From: an uncultured Chloroflexota bacterium
GTDB taxonomy: Bacteria > Chloroflexota > Dehalococcoidia > Lucifugimonadales > CAJXCD01
DNA: 64,000 nt
Direction: 5' to 3'
Assembly: GCA_913051545.1 (NCBI GenBank)
Contig: CAJXCD010000002.1
Coordinates: 1-64,000 of the forward strand
In this document: positions 16,770 to 25,930 of the stretch, piece by piece
Numbering within the stretch: position 1 is the stretch's first letter
Layout: each line of letters begins with the position of its first letter
Position numbers and translations under genes: made by a program
Notes under the pieces: generated by a model
Told to the model about the DNA's origin: nothing
Databases searched by the model: none
What the model saw: the letters and a program-made list of their open reading frames with translations, nothing else

Positions 16770-17960
16770 TTATCCTATACGTCTAGCCCTACTTATACCT
16801 AATCCTGTATGTTGGGTTAGTACCATTATCATAGATGTTAAGATCATTATTAATCCTATTAATTGGAAAGCTGCTGTAAAATCTAGCAAGTGTATTAAAA
16901 ATCCCGCTAGTAGAGGTCCGATTACTTTGCCAGTGTTTTTGAACGATCCAACAAATCCTAAGCTTAAACCTACATTACGTTGATCTATACCCTTGGAAGC
17001 CATCGCCAGGTTGGATGGTATGAAAAGAGCCTGCCCCACCCCTATTAATAAAGCAGGTATCATTAAATTGATACTATTTCCTGATGATGCCAGCAATATA
17101 AGTGAAAAGCTTATGGTTGTTATTCCTATACAAGTTATAACTAAATGACCAATTGCGTCTCCCAATTTTCCTCCAGCTGGACTCAGAATAAGGTGGACAC
17201 TTTCTTGTACTCCAAAGAAAATTCCGACGATGGCAGGATTAATTCCTAATGAAAGAGCATGAATTGGCAGGAATGTCTTTGTAGCGTATATTCCAATTAA
17301 TCCTGACGTAGCTAGCCCGCCAGTTATCCAAATCATTCGATTGGCCATAGTTGCCTGTATTGCTACAAATGTGTGTTTGATAGATAGTCTTTGTTTGTAG
17401 TCTTTCTTAACAATTGTATTGGGCAAAAAAAGTATAGGTATAAAAGCTAAGCTACTGATAAGACCTATTGCTGTGAAAATTGCTACAGGTTCCATATATA
17501 GAAGCATAAACCCTGCTAGGATTGGTCCAACAACATATCCTGTGTTACGTGCGATAGAAAACCACCCTATCCTTTCACCTTGATTTTGACTGGATAAATC
17601 CGCGACGTATGCGAGTGTGACTGGCCCGTATATTGCCGTAGCTAATCCGTGTAGGATTCTTATAAAGAATAGTTGATTTGGACTATCTACAAAAATGTAA
17701 GTAAATGGTACACACGCGAAGAATAACGTTCCGACTAAAAGCCATAATTTTCGTCCTTGTTGGTCTGAAAGGAAACCAGTAAGCGGTTTAATTAGCATTC
17801 CAGTTATCGTGGACACAGATACTATTAGACCGAGAAAGGCATCTCCAGCTCCCAAAGTTGCTGCATAAATTGGCAGCAATGGAGTCTTACCCATTTGGTA
17901 GGCAGCTCTTACAATAAAATCTGCACTCATAACTAGTGCAAATCCGCGTTGTTTTTTCAT
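16770..17960 (-). CDS. MFS transporter
   Basis: 396 residues with about 12 membrane segments. The MFS motif A, GFLSDQQGRKLWLL, lies between segments 2 and 3 at about 62-75. Typical of drug/metabolite proton antiporters of the DHA1/YfcJ type; substrate unknown. Its ATG overlaps the stop of the upstream Asp-box protein gene by 4 bp (ATGA), so the two are translationally coupled. Coupling with a large intracellular propeller protein is unusual. Confidence 0.88.
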   Translation of the reverse strand: MKKQRGFALVMSADFIVRAAYQMGKTPLLPIYAATLGAGDAFLGLIVSVSTITGMLIKPLTGFLSDQQGRKLWLLVGTLFFACVPFTYIFVDSPNQLFFIRILHGLATAIYGPVTLAYVADLSSQNQGERIGWFSIARNTGYVVGPILAGFMLLYMEPVAIFTAIGLISSLAFIPILFLPNTIVKKDYKQRLSIKHTFVAIQATMANRMIWITGGLATSGLIGIYATKTFLPIHALSLGINPAIVGIFFGVQESVHLILSPAGGKLGDAIGHLVITCIGITTISFSLILLASSGNSINLMIPALLIGVGQALFIPSNLAMASKGIDQRNVGLSLGFVGSFKNTGKVIGPLLAGFLIHLLDFTAAFQLIGLIMILTSMIMVLTQHTGLGISRARRIG

Positions 17961-20900
17961 GAATCGAGCGTTGTTACTATAGGTATTTCAGTACTTTGTA
18001 CATTTTTTGTGAAACGTGTCAAGTCTTCTTTGAAGACGAGATCAAGTTTATCCAATTGTACCTGTAGCTTTTCAGACAAGTTCTCGAACACATTTCTTGC
18101 TCCTTGGGTTGGGACTGCATCTGCACTTCCAGGTACACTCGCTAGTTCAGCTATCTTACGATTTAATCGTGAAGGAAGGTGTAGCATATCTGATTTACCA
18201 TCTGATTTTGTCTGGACTAACTCATTTTCAATTTCTAAGAGTTTGGATTTAATTGATCCCGCTGATTCTATTATTGTTCTATATTTTTTTGGCTCTTCTA
18301 ATTTTGATTCCAAATCCTCTATTTGCTCACGTGTTTTCCTGATGCGACCTATCGCATCATGAGTTTTAGATAGGAGGTCACGTATTTGAATAAGGAAATC
18401 TCTCTGCTCATTTAGGTCTTTTACGGTCACACTTATCTTTGGATCCGTGACAAGTTCAAAAGTTTGAGATTGATCCGTTTCCCCAATGGTTAGTTTGACT
18501 TCGTATGTACCAGGAGGTACTAATGGACCGTTCAATGCTGTTTCAAATTCTTCATCTTCAGGAATTGGTCTAGCTGGTTCATGTCTCATGTCCCAAATTT
18601 GACGATTCATGCCCTTTTCGGCACGCAGTTTGTCTTTGCAAGATTCAGACGTGAAAGTTCGTATTGTGTTCCCGTCGGAGTCGCAAAATTCCATAGAAAT
18701 TTTTGAAGAAGGTTTGTGGCTCAAATAGTATGTCACCACTACTCCATCCGGAGGATTTTTGCCGGAATCGACAAATATCAAAGTATCTTCGCCTTGGTCT
18801 GTTTTACCATCATGATATCTAGAAGGTATACCGAGACCAAGCATGTATTTGTTCCCAGCACCGTATGTTCGAGCGACTCCCATTTCGGGTGCTATGCGGT
18901 CAGTAGTAGGTGGTTTGAATAGATGGAACTTTGAACTTGATAAATCCTTATTGATCTGCCTAAGTACCTCTAGATTGTCTAACACCCAAAATGATCGCCC
19001 ATGAGTTCCTGCAATCAGGTCATTCATTTTGATTGTTAGATCGTGGATAGGTACTACAGGTAGATTTCTTTGTAGCGACTGCCACAATTCTCCGTCATTG
19101 AAAGAGACATATACTCCCGTTTCGGTACCGGCAAAAAGGAGTCCAGGTACCACAGTATCTTCTCGGATTACCCTGGTGAAGTCGTCTTCGGGTAATCCGT
19201 TCGTTATGTTGGTCCATGTTTTGCCATAGTTAGTTGTTTTATAGAGGTATGGGTGTGTGTCGTTAAATTTATACCTGGTCACTGCTAAATATGCCTTACT
19301 AGGATCGTGAGGAGAAATTTCTATTCTGTTAATAAGAGACCATTCTGGTAGATCTTTAGGTGTGACGTTTTCCCAGTTTTTAGACCCATCTCTAGAAATA
19401 TGAACTAGACCGTCATCTGATCCCGCCCAGAACACTCCTTTTTCGTGAGGAGATTCTGCCAAAGCAAAAATAGTTCCATAGTTTTCGACACCTGTAGTGT
19501 CATGAGTTATTGGTCCACCTGCTGGTCCCATCTTGGTCTTATCATTTCTTGTCAGGTCTGGACTTATCACATCCCAATTTTTGCCTTCGTTTTCGGACCT
19601 TAAGACTACGTGGGCGGCTACATAAAGTACATTGGGGTCGTGAGGGGATATCTCTATAGGATATGTCCATTGGAATCTGTATTTATTGTCTCCAACTCCC
19701 CAGCCATAGTTATACTCTGGCCACACTGATATCACACGTACTTGTCCCGTCTTGTGATCGTATCTGAGAAGAGAGTCTCCTCCACCAGGAGAGGAACCAA
19801 TAGCACCAGAATAAACGATGTTGTGGTCATCTGGTCGAACAGCGATATGCCCGCTTTCTGAAGATCCAACTACGTAACAGTCACTAAACAGAATTGATCC
19901 TTTGTACGAGCGGCTTGGAACTGCAATTGCTGTATTGTCTTGTTGGGTGCTGTATACGTGGTAGGGAGATTGATTGTCAGTAACGGCTTGGTAGAATTGC
20001 GACGTAGGTTGATTGTATATAGTTGACCATGTTTCACAGTCATTGAACGAAATAGATGCTCCACCGTCACTGCCGTGTATCAAGCGCCGTGGGTTATTAG
20101 GGTCTATCCATAAATCGTGTAAATCACCGTGCGGAGTGATTAACTTTTCAAAGTTATTACCCCCATCAGTTGACTTAAATATATTGAAACTTAGGACGTA
20201 GACTGTATTGGAGTCATTTGGGTGGGCAAATATATGGCTGTAATACCATGGCCTGGCTAGCAAAAGTCCATCTTTACTAACAAGTTCCCATGTCTCTCCG
20301 GCATCTTCTGAACGGTATATACCTTTTTTTTCAGATTCTATAATGGCCCATACTCTATTTGGCCGTGCAGGTGAAGATGTAATACCCATGCGGCCTTTTA
20401 TTCCTATTGGTAGCCCTGGGTTATTACTAATATCTGTCCACGTTGAGCCGCCATCCACAGATTTGTGTAGTCCACTATCTGGGCCGCCACTTTTTAAAGT
20501 CCACGCATAACGTTGGGCTTCCCATATTGATGCGTAGAGTATCCTCGGATTTGTTGGATCCATGTACAGATCTGCAGCTCCAGCATTATCACTCTTAAAA
20601 AGTACATGTTCCCAACTTTGTCCGCCATCATTAGATTTAAAAACACCCCTTTGCGTATTGCTACCAAATGCATGTCCTAGCGCTGCGACATAAACTACAT
20701 TTGGATTCGTAGGATGAATTCGGATACGGGAGATATGTCTAGTATCAGTGAGTCCAATATTTTCCCATGTATCTCCCCCGTCAGTTGATTTATATACTCC
20801 ATCACCATGAGATACATCGCCTCTTATGCAAGCTTCACCCGTTCCTACGTACAACACGTTAGGGTCTGATTGTGATATGGCGATCGCTCCGACTGCAGCA

Positions 20901-21121
20901 GTTTTTAAGAACCCGTCTGATATATTGTGCCAGTATGTGCCACCGTCATTAGTTTTCCAGACTCCTCCTGCACTTGCACCGAAATAGAACACCATCGGAT
21001 CTGTAGGATGACCTGTTACGGCTACCACACGACCACCTCGGTGTGGACCTATACATCTCCACTGCAAAGATTCAGTAAACAATTGTTCAATTGGATCAGT
21101 ATTTAATTGTGTGTTACCCAA
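17957..21121 (-). CDS. Large Asp-box (BNR/sortilin-like) propeller protein
   Basis: 1054 residues. About ten Asp-box motifs of the SxDxGxTW type are visible, including KSTDGGDTWENIG, KSNDGGQSWEHV, KSVDGGSTWTDI, RSEDAGETWELV, KSTDGGNNFEKL, RSENEGKNWDVI and KTTNYGKTWTNI. They span about 55-680, consistent with VPS10/sortilin-type propellers. Residues about 690-900 look beta-rich, and 920-1010 form a coiled coil (EQIEDLESKLEE region). No signal peptide precedes the first blade, so it may be cytoplasmic or exported by another route. The start is TTG with GAGG 7 bases upstream. Related proteins are annotated as glycosyl hydrolases, but Asp boxes alone do not show catalysis. Confidence 0.88.
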   Translation of the reverse strand: MGNTQLNTDPIEQLFTESLQWRCIGPHRGGRVVAVTGHPTDPMVFYFGASAGGVWKTNDGGTYWHNISDGFLKTAAVGAIAISQSDPNVLYVGTGEACIRGDVSHGDGVYKSTDGGDTWENIGLTDTRHISRIRIHPTNPNVVYVAALGHAFGSNTQRGVFKSNDGGQSWEHVLFKSDNAGAADLYMDPTNPRILYASIWEAQRYAWTLKSGGPDSGLHKSVDGGSTWTDISNNPGLPIGIKGRMGITSSPARPNRVWAIIESEKKGIYRSEDAGETWELVSKDGLLLARPWYYSHIFAHPNDSNTVYVLSFNIFKSTDGGNNFEKLITPHGDLHDLWIDPNNPRRLIHGSDGGASISFNDCETWSTIYNQPTSQFYQAVTDNQSPYHVYSTQQDNTAIAVPSRSYKGSILFSDCYVVGSSESGHIAVRPDDHNIVYSGAIGSSPGGGDSLLRYDHKTGQVRVISVWPEYNYGWGVGDNKYRFQWTYPIEISPHDPNVLYVAAHVVLRSENEGKNWDVISPDLTRNDKTKMGPAGGPITHDTTGVENYGTIFALAESPHEKGVFWAGSDDGLVHISRDGSKNWENVTPKDLPEWSLINRIEISPHDPSKAYLAVTRYKFNDTHPYLYKTTNYGKTWTNITNGLPEDDFTRVIREDTVVPGLLFAGTETGVYVSFNDGELWQSLQRNLPVVPIHDLTIKMNDLIAGTHGRSFWVLDNLEVLRQINKDLSSSKFHLFKPPTTDRIAPEMGVARTYGAGNKYMLGLGIPSRYHDGKTDQGEDTLIFVDSGKNPPDGVVVTYYLSHKPSSKISMEFCDSDGNTIRTFTSESCKDKLRAEKGMNRQIWDMRHEPARPIPEDEEFETALNGPLVPPGTYEVKLTIGETDQSQTFELVTDPKISVTVKDLNEQRDFLIQIRDLLSKTHDAIGRIRKTREQIEDLESKLEEPKKYRTIIESAGSIKSKLLEIENELVQTKSDGKSDMLHLPSRLNRKIAELASVPGSADAVPTQGARNVFENLSEKLQVQLDKLDLVFKEDLTRFTKNVQSTEIPIVTTLDS

Positions 21122-21150
21122 TTTCTAACCTCATTTAGGCGTATATTTTT

Positions 21151-21186
21151 CTAAAAGAGTGAAACGGTATCTTCTCACGCTTTTAG
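21151..21186. repeat. Hairpin upstream of Asp-box protein gene
   Basis: CTAAAAGAGTGA (21151-21162) pairs with TCACGCTTTTAG (21175-21186) at 11 of 12 positions, with a 12-base loop. It lies 30 bp upstream of the TTG start on the minus strand. There is no U-run on the minus strand, so it is more likely an operator or leader hairpin than a terminator. Confidence 0.5.
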
Positions 21187-21243
21187 GATTATGGTCAACG
21201 GATCTCAACCTTTGATTTACAAGAATCGTGTTGGTAACAGATC

Positions 21244-21271
21244 AGAATGTTCAACTAAGGGTAAACATTCT
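21244..21271. repeat. Inverted repeat downstream of ABC operon
   Basis: AGAATGTT (21244-21251) and AACATTCT (21264-21271) are perfect 8-bp arms around a 12-base loop, 40 bp past the end of the ABC substrate-binding gene. No U-run follows. It may be an mRNA 3'-end hairpin or an operator. Confidence 0.45.
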
Positions 21272-21310
21272 CAGTCCTTCCTGACACTAGAATCTGCATT
21301 TGATGTAAGG

Positions 21311-22333
21311 TTATTGTCGTTCAAAGGTTTCATATGCGGCAGTCAGGAACGAAATATCGTAAGCTGACTCATAGTCAAAAGGGTTTGGCAATGCTTCATG
21401 TTTCAGGAGAAATTCGTAAAGTGTTTTCCACTGATTCGAAGTCATCCATCCGAATCCTTGTTCTTTGGTAAGTGGACTAACAGCGTCACTTAATTCTGTT
21501 TTCAACATAAATTCCTGGTGTTCTATCGATTCATCTGGTGCGTATTTCATTACTATTTCCAAGGCTTTCCCCGGATTCGATTCAGAGAACTCCGTGGCTT
21601 TCATTGTAGCGTTTAAGAACCTCGTTACAATTTTCGGATTCGATTCTGCAAACTCCTCTAACACTATGTAGGTTAGTCCTAACATTGGTGCACCGTAGTC
21701 TTCTGGTTCCCATTCATTTATGTCAAATCCTAGTTTGCGAATTGTATCTGGTTCGTTAGATTTGAATACAGCTAATATGTCAACCTTTCCTTCAGTTAAC
21801 ACTCGTGGGTCAAATCCAGCATTGACTTCAGTTATGGTAGATCGGTCAACTCCAGTGGCTTGTAGCATCGCAACGTAGTCTGGCGGTGGGGAAATCTTGT
21901 AACCAAAAGTTTTACCTTCCCAATCATTAACGGTTTGTATCCCAGAATTTTTGAGTGCAATATAACTTTGTTGTCCTCTTTGTCCAAATAATGCAATTGC
22001 TAGTAAAGGTAACTTTTGGTCTGAACGTCGTTTTAAAACTGATGCAGCAGCAGCAGTAGTAAATTGAACATCCCCTGAAAGTAGTAATTTTGTGTGTAGC
22101 CCACCGGTAGCATGTCGTATTTCTACATCGAGGCCTTGTTCTATGAAATACCCATTCTCTTTTGCGACGTATGCAGCTACGAATGGTAAATTAGCTTGGG
22201 CTTTGTATCCTGCCATAAAAATTACTTTGTCTAATTTTTCATTATTTCTATCTGTGTTACACGATAAAAGTAGGATCGCGAAGAATAATAATAGGATCAG
22301 TGTTACAAATTTTTGGTTTAGTATTTTTTTCAT
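21311..22333 (-). CDS. ABC transporter substrate-binding lipoprotein (NMT1/SsuA type)
   Basis: 340 residues from the ATG at 22333. A lipoprotein signal peptide ends LLLSC (lipidated Cys near 25). The mature protein has the NMT1/THI5-SsuA signature PFVAAYVAKENGYFIEQGLD and a GGLHTKLLLSGDVQFTTAA segment. It delivers a small ligand (thiamine pyrimidine precursor, riboflavin, sulfonate or similar) to the permease encoded just upstream. A GTG at 22342 overlaps the permease stop. I prefer the ATG because AGGTGAT lies 5 bases upstream and gives a normal signal peptide. Confidence 0.88.
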   Translation of the reverse strand: MKKILNQKFVTLILLLFFAILLLSCNTDRNNEKLDKVIFMAGYKAQANLPFVAAYVAKENGYFIEQGLDVEIRHATGGLHTKLLLSGDVQFTTAAAASVLKRRSDQKLPLLAIALFGQRGQQSYIALKNSGIQTVNDWEGKTFGYKISPPPDYVAMLQATGVDRSTITEVNAGFDPRVLTEGKVDILAVFKSNEPDTIRKLGFDINEWEPEDYGAPMLGLTYIVLEEFAESNPKIVTRFLNATMKATEFSESNPGKALEIVMKYAPDESIEHQEFMLKTELSDAVSPLTKEQGFGWMTSNQWKTLYEFLLKHEALPNPFDYESAYDISFLTAAYETFERQ

Positions 22334-22338
22334 TTCAA

Positions 22339-23133
22339 TCACCTATTAAGAAAAGATTCATGCCAGAACAGCCAACGTTTTTCCACGTATGAAATTGTAA
22401 CTGTTAGGCAAATTCCAATAATTGCTAGTATCAATATAGCGGAAAATAAAGCAGGCATGTCAAGATTGTGATATGCCACAAACATTATACCGCCTAGTCC
22501 CCGGTTTCCACTAAAAAATTCTCCGACGAATGCTCCAATTACTGATAATGGTATCGCCACTCGGAATCCGGCAAAAACGTATGGTAATGAACTAGGTATC
22601 CTGAGATTAATAAATATTTCCCAATTAGATGCATGAACAGATTTGAACACGTCTAAAATTCCGGTGTTGATGGATCGCAAACCTATATATGTGTTTACCA
22701 TTACAGGGAAGAAAGTTATTACTGCAGCTACAAGTATGATAGGTATCATATTGAACCCGAACCATATGACTAATAGAGGTGCTATAGCGACCATAGGGGT
22801 GACCTTTACAAGTAAAGCTACGGGGTATAGGCTTCGTTCCAAGATTCTGGACAGTCCCATCAAGACTGCTGTGGCCATTGCTAAAGTAGATCCGATGATA
22901 AATCCAGCGACAGCTTCTATCAGTGTTATTCCACCGCTCGTGACTAAGTTGGAAAAGTTATTGTAAAAATGATCTATAACTGTTACTGGGGAAGGTAAAA
23001 TATATGTCGGTATTTTTGCAAGTCGTGTATACATTTCCCAAATAGCGCCTATGACAGTCATAGCTAATATAGGTGGTGCTATGTGTTGCAGGAAGTACGA
23101 TTCGCTGACGACATATTTCTTGTTATATTTCAA
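22339..23133 (-). CDS. ABC transporter permease (SsuC/ThiX type)
   Basis: 264 residues with about six membrane segments. The BPD-transporter loop is EIFINLRIPSSLPYVFAGFR, and RVAIPLSVIGAFVGEFF follows, as in SsuC/TauC/ThiX permeases. It forms the channel of the importer with the ATPase upstream and the binding protein downstream. It lies 14 bp after the ATPase gene on the minus strand. Confidence 0.88.
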   Translation of the reverse strand: MKYNKKYVVSESYFLQHIAPPILAMTVIGAIWEMYTRLAKIPTYILPSPVTVIDHFYNNFSNLVTSGGITLIEAVAGFIIGSTLAMATAVLMGLSRILERSLYPVALLVKVTPMVAIAPLLVIWFGFNMIPIILVAAVITFFPVMVNTYIGLRSINTGILDVFKSVHASNWEIFINLRIPSSLPYVFAGFRVAIPLSVIGAFVGEFFSGNRGLGGIMFVAYHNLDMPALFSAILILAIIGICLTVTISYVEKRWLFWHESFLNR

Positions 23134-23147
23134 TAGCTATATGTTCC

Positions 23148-23921
23148 CTATGCCGTCTTTGTAAATTCAAGTATTTTCTTCGTCTCCTGTATCAATTGTT
23201 GGAAGATGTCAGAGTGCTCCAGTCTTTCATTTCTTGGTCGCGGAATATTTACACGTACTTCTCCTATTATTTTAGCTGGTCTCGGAGATAGCACAATTAT
23301 CCTATCGGACATCATTACTGCCTCACGAATACTGTGGGTTACTAGTATTACCGTTTTGCCGGTCTTCTCCCATACATTTAATAGATGTTGTTGCATTGAA
23401 GATCGTGTAATTTCATCTAAGGCACCTAAAGGTTCGTCCATCAGCATAATATCGGGGTCTATTACCATGGCTCGAGCGAAAGCGACCCTCTGTTTCATTC
23501 CGCCTGATAACTGATGGGGGAAATAGTTTACGTAATCTGTCAATTCAACCGATTCTATCCATTCTAAGGCTCTACTTGATTGGTCTTGATTAGTAGATGG
23601 ATTCAACTTCAGAGGTAATTGCACATTTTTCATGACGTTCAGCCATGGTATAAGGGATGGATCTTGCATCATGAAGCCAATGTTTTTAAACCTTTGTGCT
23701 TTTTTAGGGGAATTACCGTTAATAAATATTTGTCCAATAGAAGGTTTTACTAATCCTCCTATCGTTTTTAGTAGTGTAGTTTTACCTGCGCCACTCGGAC
23801 CTACCACTGACACGAATTCGCCACGTGAAGCCTGAAGGTTTATGTCGATTAAGGTCGTTGTTTGAACATCTTTGTCCACATAGGTGTGAGATAGTCCACT
23901 TATCGAAATGTGGCCTTCCAA
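23148..23921 (-). CDS. ABC transporter ATPase (SsuB type)
   Basis: 257 residues. Walker A GPSGAGKTTLLK near 40, signature LSGGMKQRVAFARAM near 138, Walker B IMLMDEPLGALD near 158, and switch VTHS near 195. First gene of a three-gene importer operon. The start is TTG with GGAG about 10 bases upstream. No riboswitch is recognisable in the 326-bp gap upstream, so the ligand is not revealed by regulation. Confidence 0.9.
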   Translation of the reverse strand: MEGHISISGLSHTYVDKDVQTTTLIDINLQASRGEFVSVVGPSGAGKTTLLKTIGGLVKPSIGQIFINGNSPKKAQRFKNIGFMMQDPSLIPWLNVMKNVQLPLKLNPSTNQDQSSRALEWIESVELTDYVNYFPHQLSGGMKQRVAFARAMVIDPDIMLMDEPLGALDEITRSSMQQHLLNVWEKTGKTVILVTHSIREAVMMSDRIIVLSPRPAKIIGEVRVNIPRPRNERLEHSDIFQQLIQETKKILEFTKTA

Positions 23922-23949
23922 GTGTTATTACTCCAAAATATATTTATAT

Positions 23950-23976
23950 AGTGCTAGCCAATGATAGCATAGCACT
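23950..23976 (-). promoter_or_regulatory. Candidate operator upstream of ABC operon
   Basis: AGTGCTA (23950-23956) and TAGCACT (23970-23976) are perfect 7-bp arms with a 13-base spacer, about 30 bp upstream of the ATPase gene start. The placement fits a repressor site or leader hairpin controlling the importer. Confidence 0.4.
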
Positions 23977-24039
23977 CTGAAATTGCTGGGGAATCAGAAT
24001 TTGAATCATTTCAGACACAAACATAACCTTTGATATATA

Positions 24040-24068
24040 TTGACACGTAATTGCTACGTCGGTAGACT
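24040..24068 (+). promoter_or_regulatory. Sigma-70-type promoter for sdh operon
   Basis: A perfect TTGACA at 24040-24045, a 17-bp spacer, and TAGACT at 24063-24068. Transcription would begin near 24075, leaving a leader of about 170 bases before sdhA. GAGAGG precedes the sdhA ATG. Confidence 0.6.
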
Positions 24069-24247
24069 CAGAGGCGGTGCAATAATTAGAACCGAACACG
24101 CGAATATATTTGTGAATATGGTGCCATCCTTTTGTCGTACTAAGTACAGTGTTGATTAAAGATGTCTTCACGCTTAAGTACAGGGTGATATCTAAGTTGC
24201 GTTTCTCGGTTCCTAAACTCTACTTAGACTTGAGAGGCTAATATCGA

Positions 24248-25924
24248 ATGATTGACCATGACGTATTGGTTATAGGTGCCGGTCTGGCAGGTATGCGAGC
24301 TGCACTTGCTGCTAGTGAAAGTGGTGTAGATGTTGCGGTAATCAGTAAGGTTCACCCAGTACGAAGTCATTCTAATGCTGCTCAGGGTGGAATCAACGCA
24401 GCTTTAACTGATAGAGGAGATCCTTGGGAAGATCACGCCTTCGATACTATAAAGGGTAGTGATTATCTGGCTGATCAGAATGCGGTTGAGGTGATGTGTA
24501 GTGAGGCTGGCCGTGAAGTTATTGCCATGGAGCATATGGGAGTGATATTTAGCCGAGATGATGAAGGACGTTTAGGAACCCGTGCTTTTGGCGGTCAGCG
24601 TCAAGCCAGGACATTTTTCGTAGCAGACTTTACGGGACAGGCGCTACTACATGTTTTATATGAGCAAGTTTTAAAAGTAGGGGTTAGGACTTATGAAGAA
24701 TGGTTTGTTCTCTCCTTGATTGTTGAAGAGGGACAGTGTAGGGGTGCGATTGTGATGGAGATTAGAACGGGTGATATTCATGTGATTCGTGCCAAAGCAG
24801 TGATTCTTGCGACAGGTGGATTAGGAAGGGTTTTTGAGCCTAGTACCAATGCTCTGATTTGCACTGGTGACGGAATGGCTCTTGCTTACCGGGAAGGCGT
24901 TTCTCTTATGGATATGGAGATGGTTCAATATCATCCCACGACACTTAAAAGTAATGGTGCTCTCATGTCAGAAGGCGCTAGAGGCGAAGGTGCATACTTA
25001 ATTAATTCAGATGGTGAAAGATTTATGGAGAGATACGCTCCTAATATGATGGAACTCGCATCTAGGGATGTCGTGTCTAGGTCTGAACAGACGGAAATTT
25101 TGGAGGGCAGGGGTGTGGATGGTTGTGTTTTTCTTGATTGTCGTCATTTGGGTGAAAAGGTTATAAATGAGAAATTATCTCAGATAAGTGATTTGGCGCG
25201 AGATTTTGCAAATGTAGATATGTCTAAGCAGCCAGTTCCCATAAGGCCAGGTATGCATTATCAGATGGGTGGTATAAAAACTGATGTAGATGGATGTACC
25301 TCGATGAGAGGGTTATATGCTGCGGGAGAGACTGCATGTGTCAGCGTTCATGGAGGGAACCGTCTTGGAGCTAATTCGCTACTAGATACCTTGGTGTTTG
25401 GTCGTCGCAGTGGTGAACATGCCGCAAATTTTGCTAGAGGTGTGGTAGAAAGAGCGTTAAATGATGGTTTGATAGATCGCGAAAATCGTGGTATCCAAGC
25501 AATGATGGATAGGGCAGGAGAAGGTGAATTGTTTGGTTCTATACGATTGGATATGGGTAGAACCATGAATGAGCGGCTCGCTGTTTTTCGAGATGATGAG
25601 GGAATGAGAGATGCTGTGTCAAAATTAACTGAACTTAGAAATAGATTTGATTCAGTAGCCGTTACTGACAAAGGTAAGACATTTAATACTAATTTACTCT
25701 TTACTTTGGAACTAGGGTTTATGTTAGATTGTGCAGAGGCCATAGCGCTGAGCGGTTTAGAGAGGAAAGAGAGTAGAGGTGCTCATTTCAGGACTGATAT
25801 GCCTGAAAGGGATGATAAGAACTGGTTGAAACACATACTTGTGAGTAGGGGTGCTGATGGGCCAATTATTGAAAATACTCCAGTAATCATTACGCAATGG
25901 GAACCTCAGGAGAGGAAGTACTAG
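24248..25924 (+). CDS. sdhA: Succinate dehydrogenase/fumarate reductase flavoprotein subunit
   Basis: 558 residues: FAD-containing catalytic subunit that oxidises succinate to fumarate. [11 protein letters not shown] at 10-20 binds ADP; His41 in [11 protein letters not shown] is the expected site of covalent FAD linkage; YHPTT and [13 protein letters not shown] line the active site; [12 protein letters not shown] is near the C-terminal part of the FAD domain. First gene of a three-gene operon with sdhB (6-bp gap) and a CCG-domain subunit. Malate and isocitrate dehydrogenase genes lie nearby, supporting a TCA role. Confidence 0.95.
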   Translation: MIDHDVLVIGAGLAGMRAALAASESGVDVAVISKVHPVRSHSNAAQGGINAALTDRGDPWEDHAFDTIKGSDYLADQNAVEVMCSEAGREVIAMEHMGVIFSRDDEGRLGTRAFGGQRQARTFFVADFTGQALLHVLYEQVLKVGVRTYEEWFVLSLIVEEGQCRGAIVMEIRTGDIHVIRAKAVILATGGLGRVFEPSTNALICTGDGMALAYREGVSLMDMEMVQYHPTTLKSNGALMSEGARGEGAYLINSDGERFMERYAPNMMELASRDVVSRSEQTEILEGRGVDGCVFLDCRHLGEKVINEKLSQISDLARDFANVDMSKQPVPIRPGMHYQMGGIKTDVDGCTSMRGLYAAGETACVSVHGGNRLGANSLLDTLVFGRRSGEHAANFARGVVERALNDGLIDRENRGIQAMMDRAGEGELFGSIRLDMGRTMNERLAVFRDDEGMRDAVSKLTELRNRFDSVAVTDKGKTFNTNLLFTLELGFMLDCAEAIALSGLERKESRGAHFRTDMPERDDKNWLKHILVSRGADGPIIENTPVIITQWEPQERKY

Positions 25925-25930
25925 GCGCAC

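Larger units (their letters stand above)
23922..24247. other. Divergent intergenic region, 326 bp
   Basis: Lies between the ABC operon (-) and the sdh operon (+). It contains an inverted repeat near the ABC start and a good sigma-70 promoter pointing to sdhA. A 75-codon frame on the minus strand (23944-24171) looks like chance. I looked for a TPP riboswitch core and did not find one. Confidence 0.7.

Noticed and set aside
21244-21271. Strong intrinsic terminator after the ABC operon
   Set aside because: The stem is perfect but no U-run follows on the minus strand, so it is kept only as an inverted repeat.
23944-24171. 75-codon minus-strand frame upstream of the ABC operon
   Set aside because: No recognisable similarity, composition like non-coding DNA, and the sdh promoter lies across it.
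23922-24247. Possible TPP riboswitch for the NMT1/SsuA-type importer
   Set aside because: No CTGAGA core or paired arms could be found on the minus strand.
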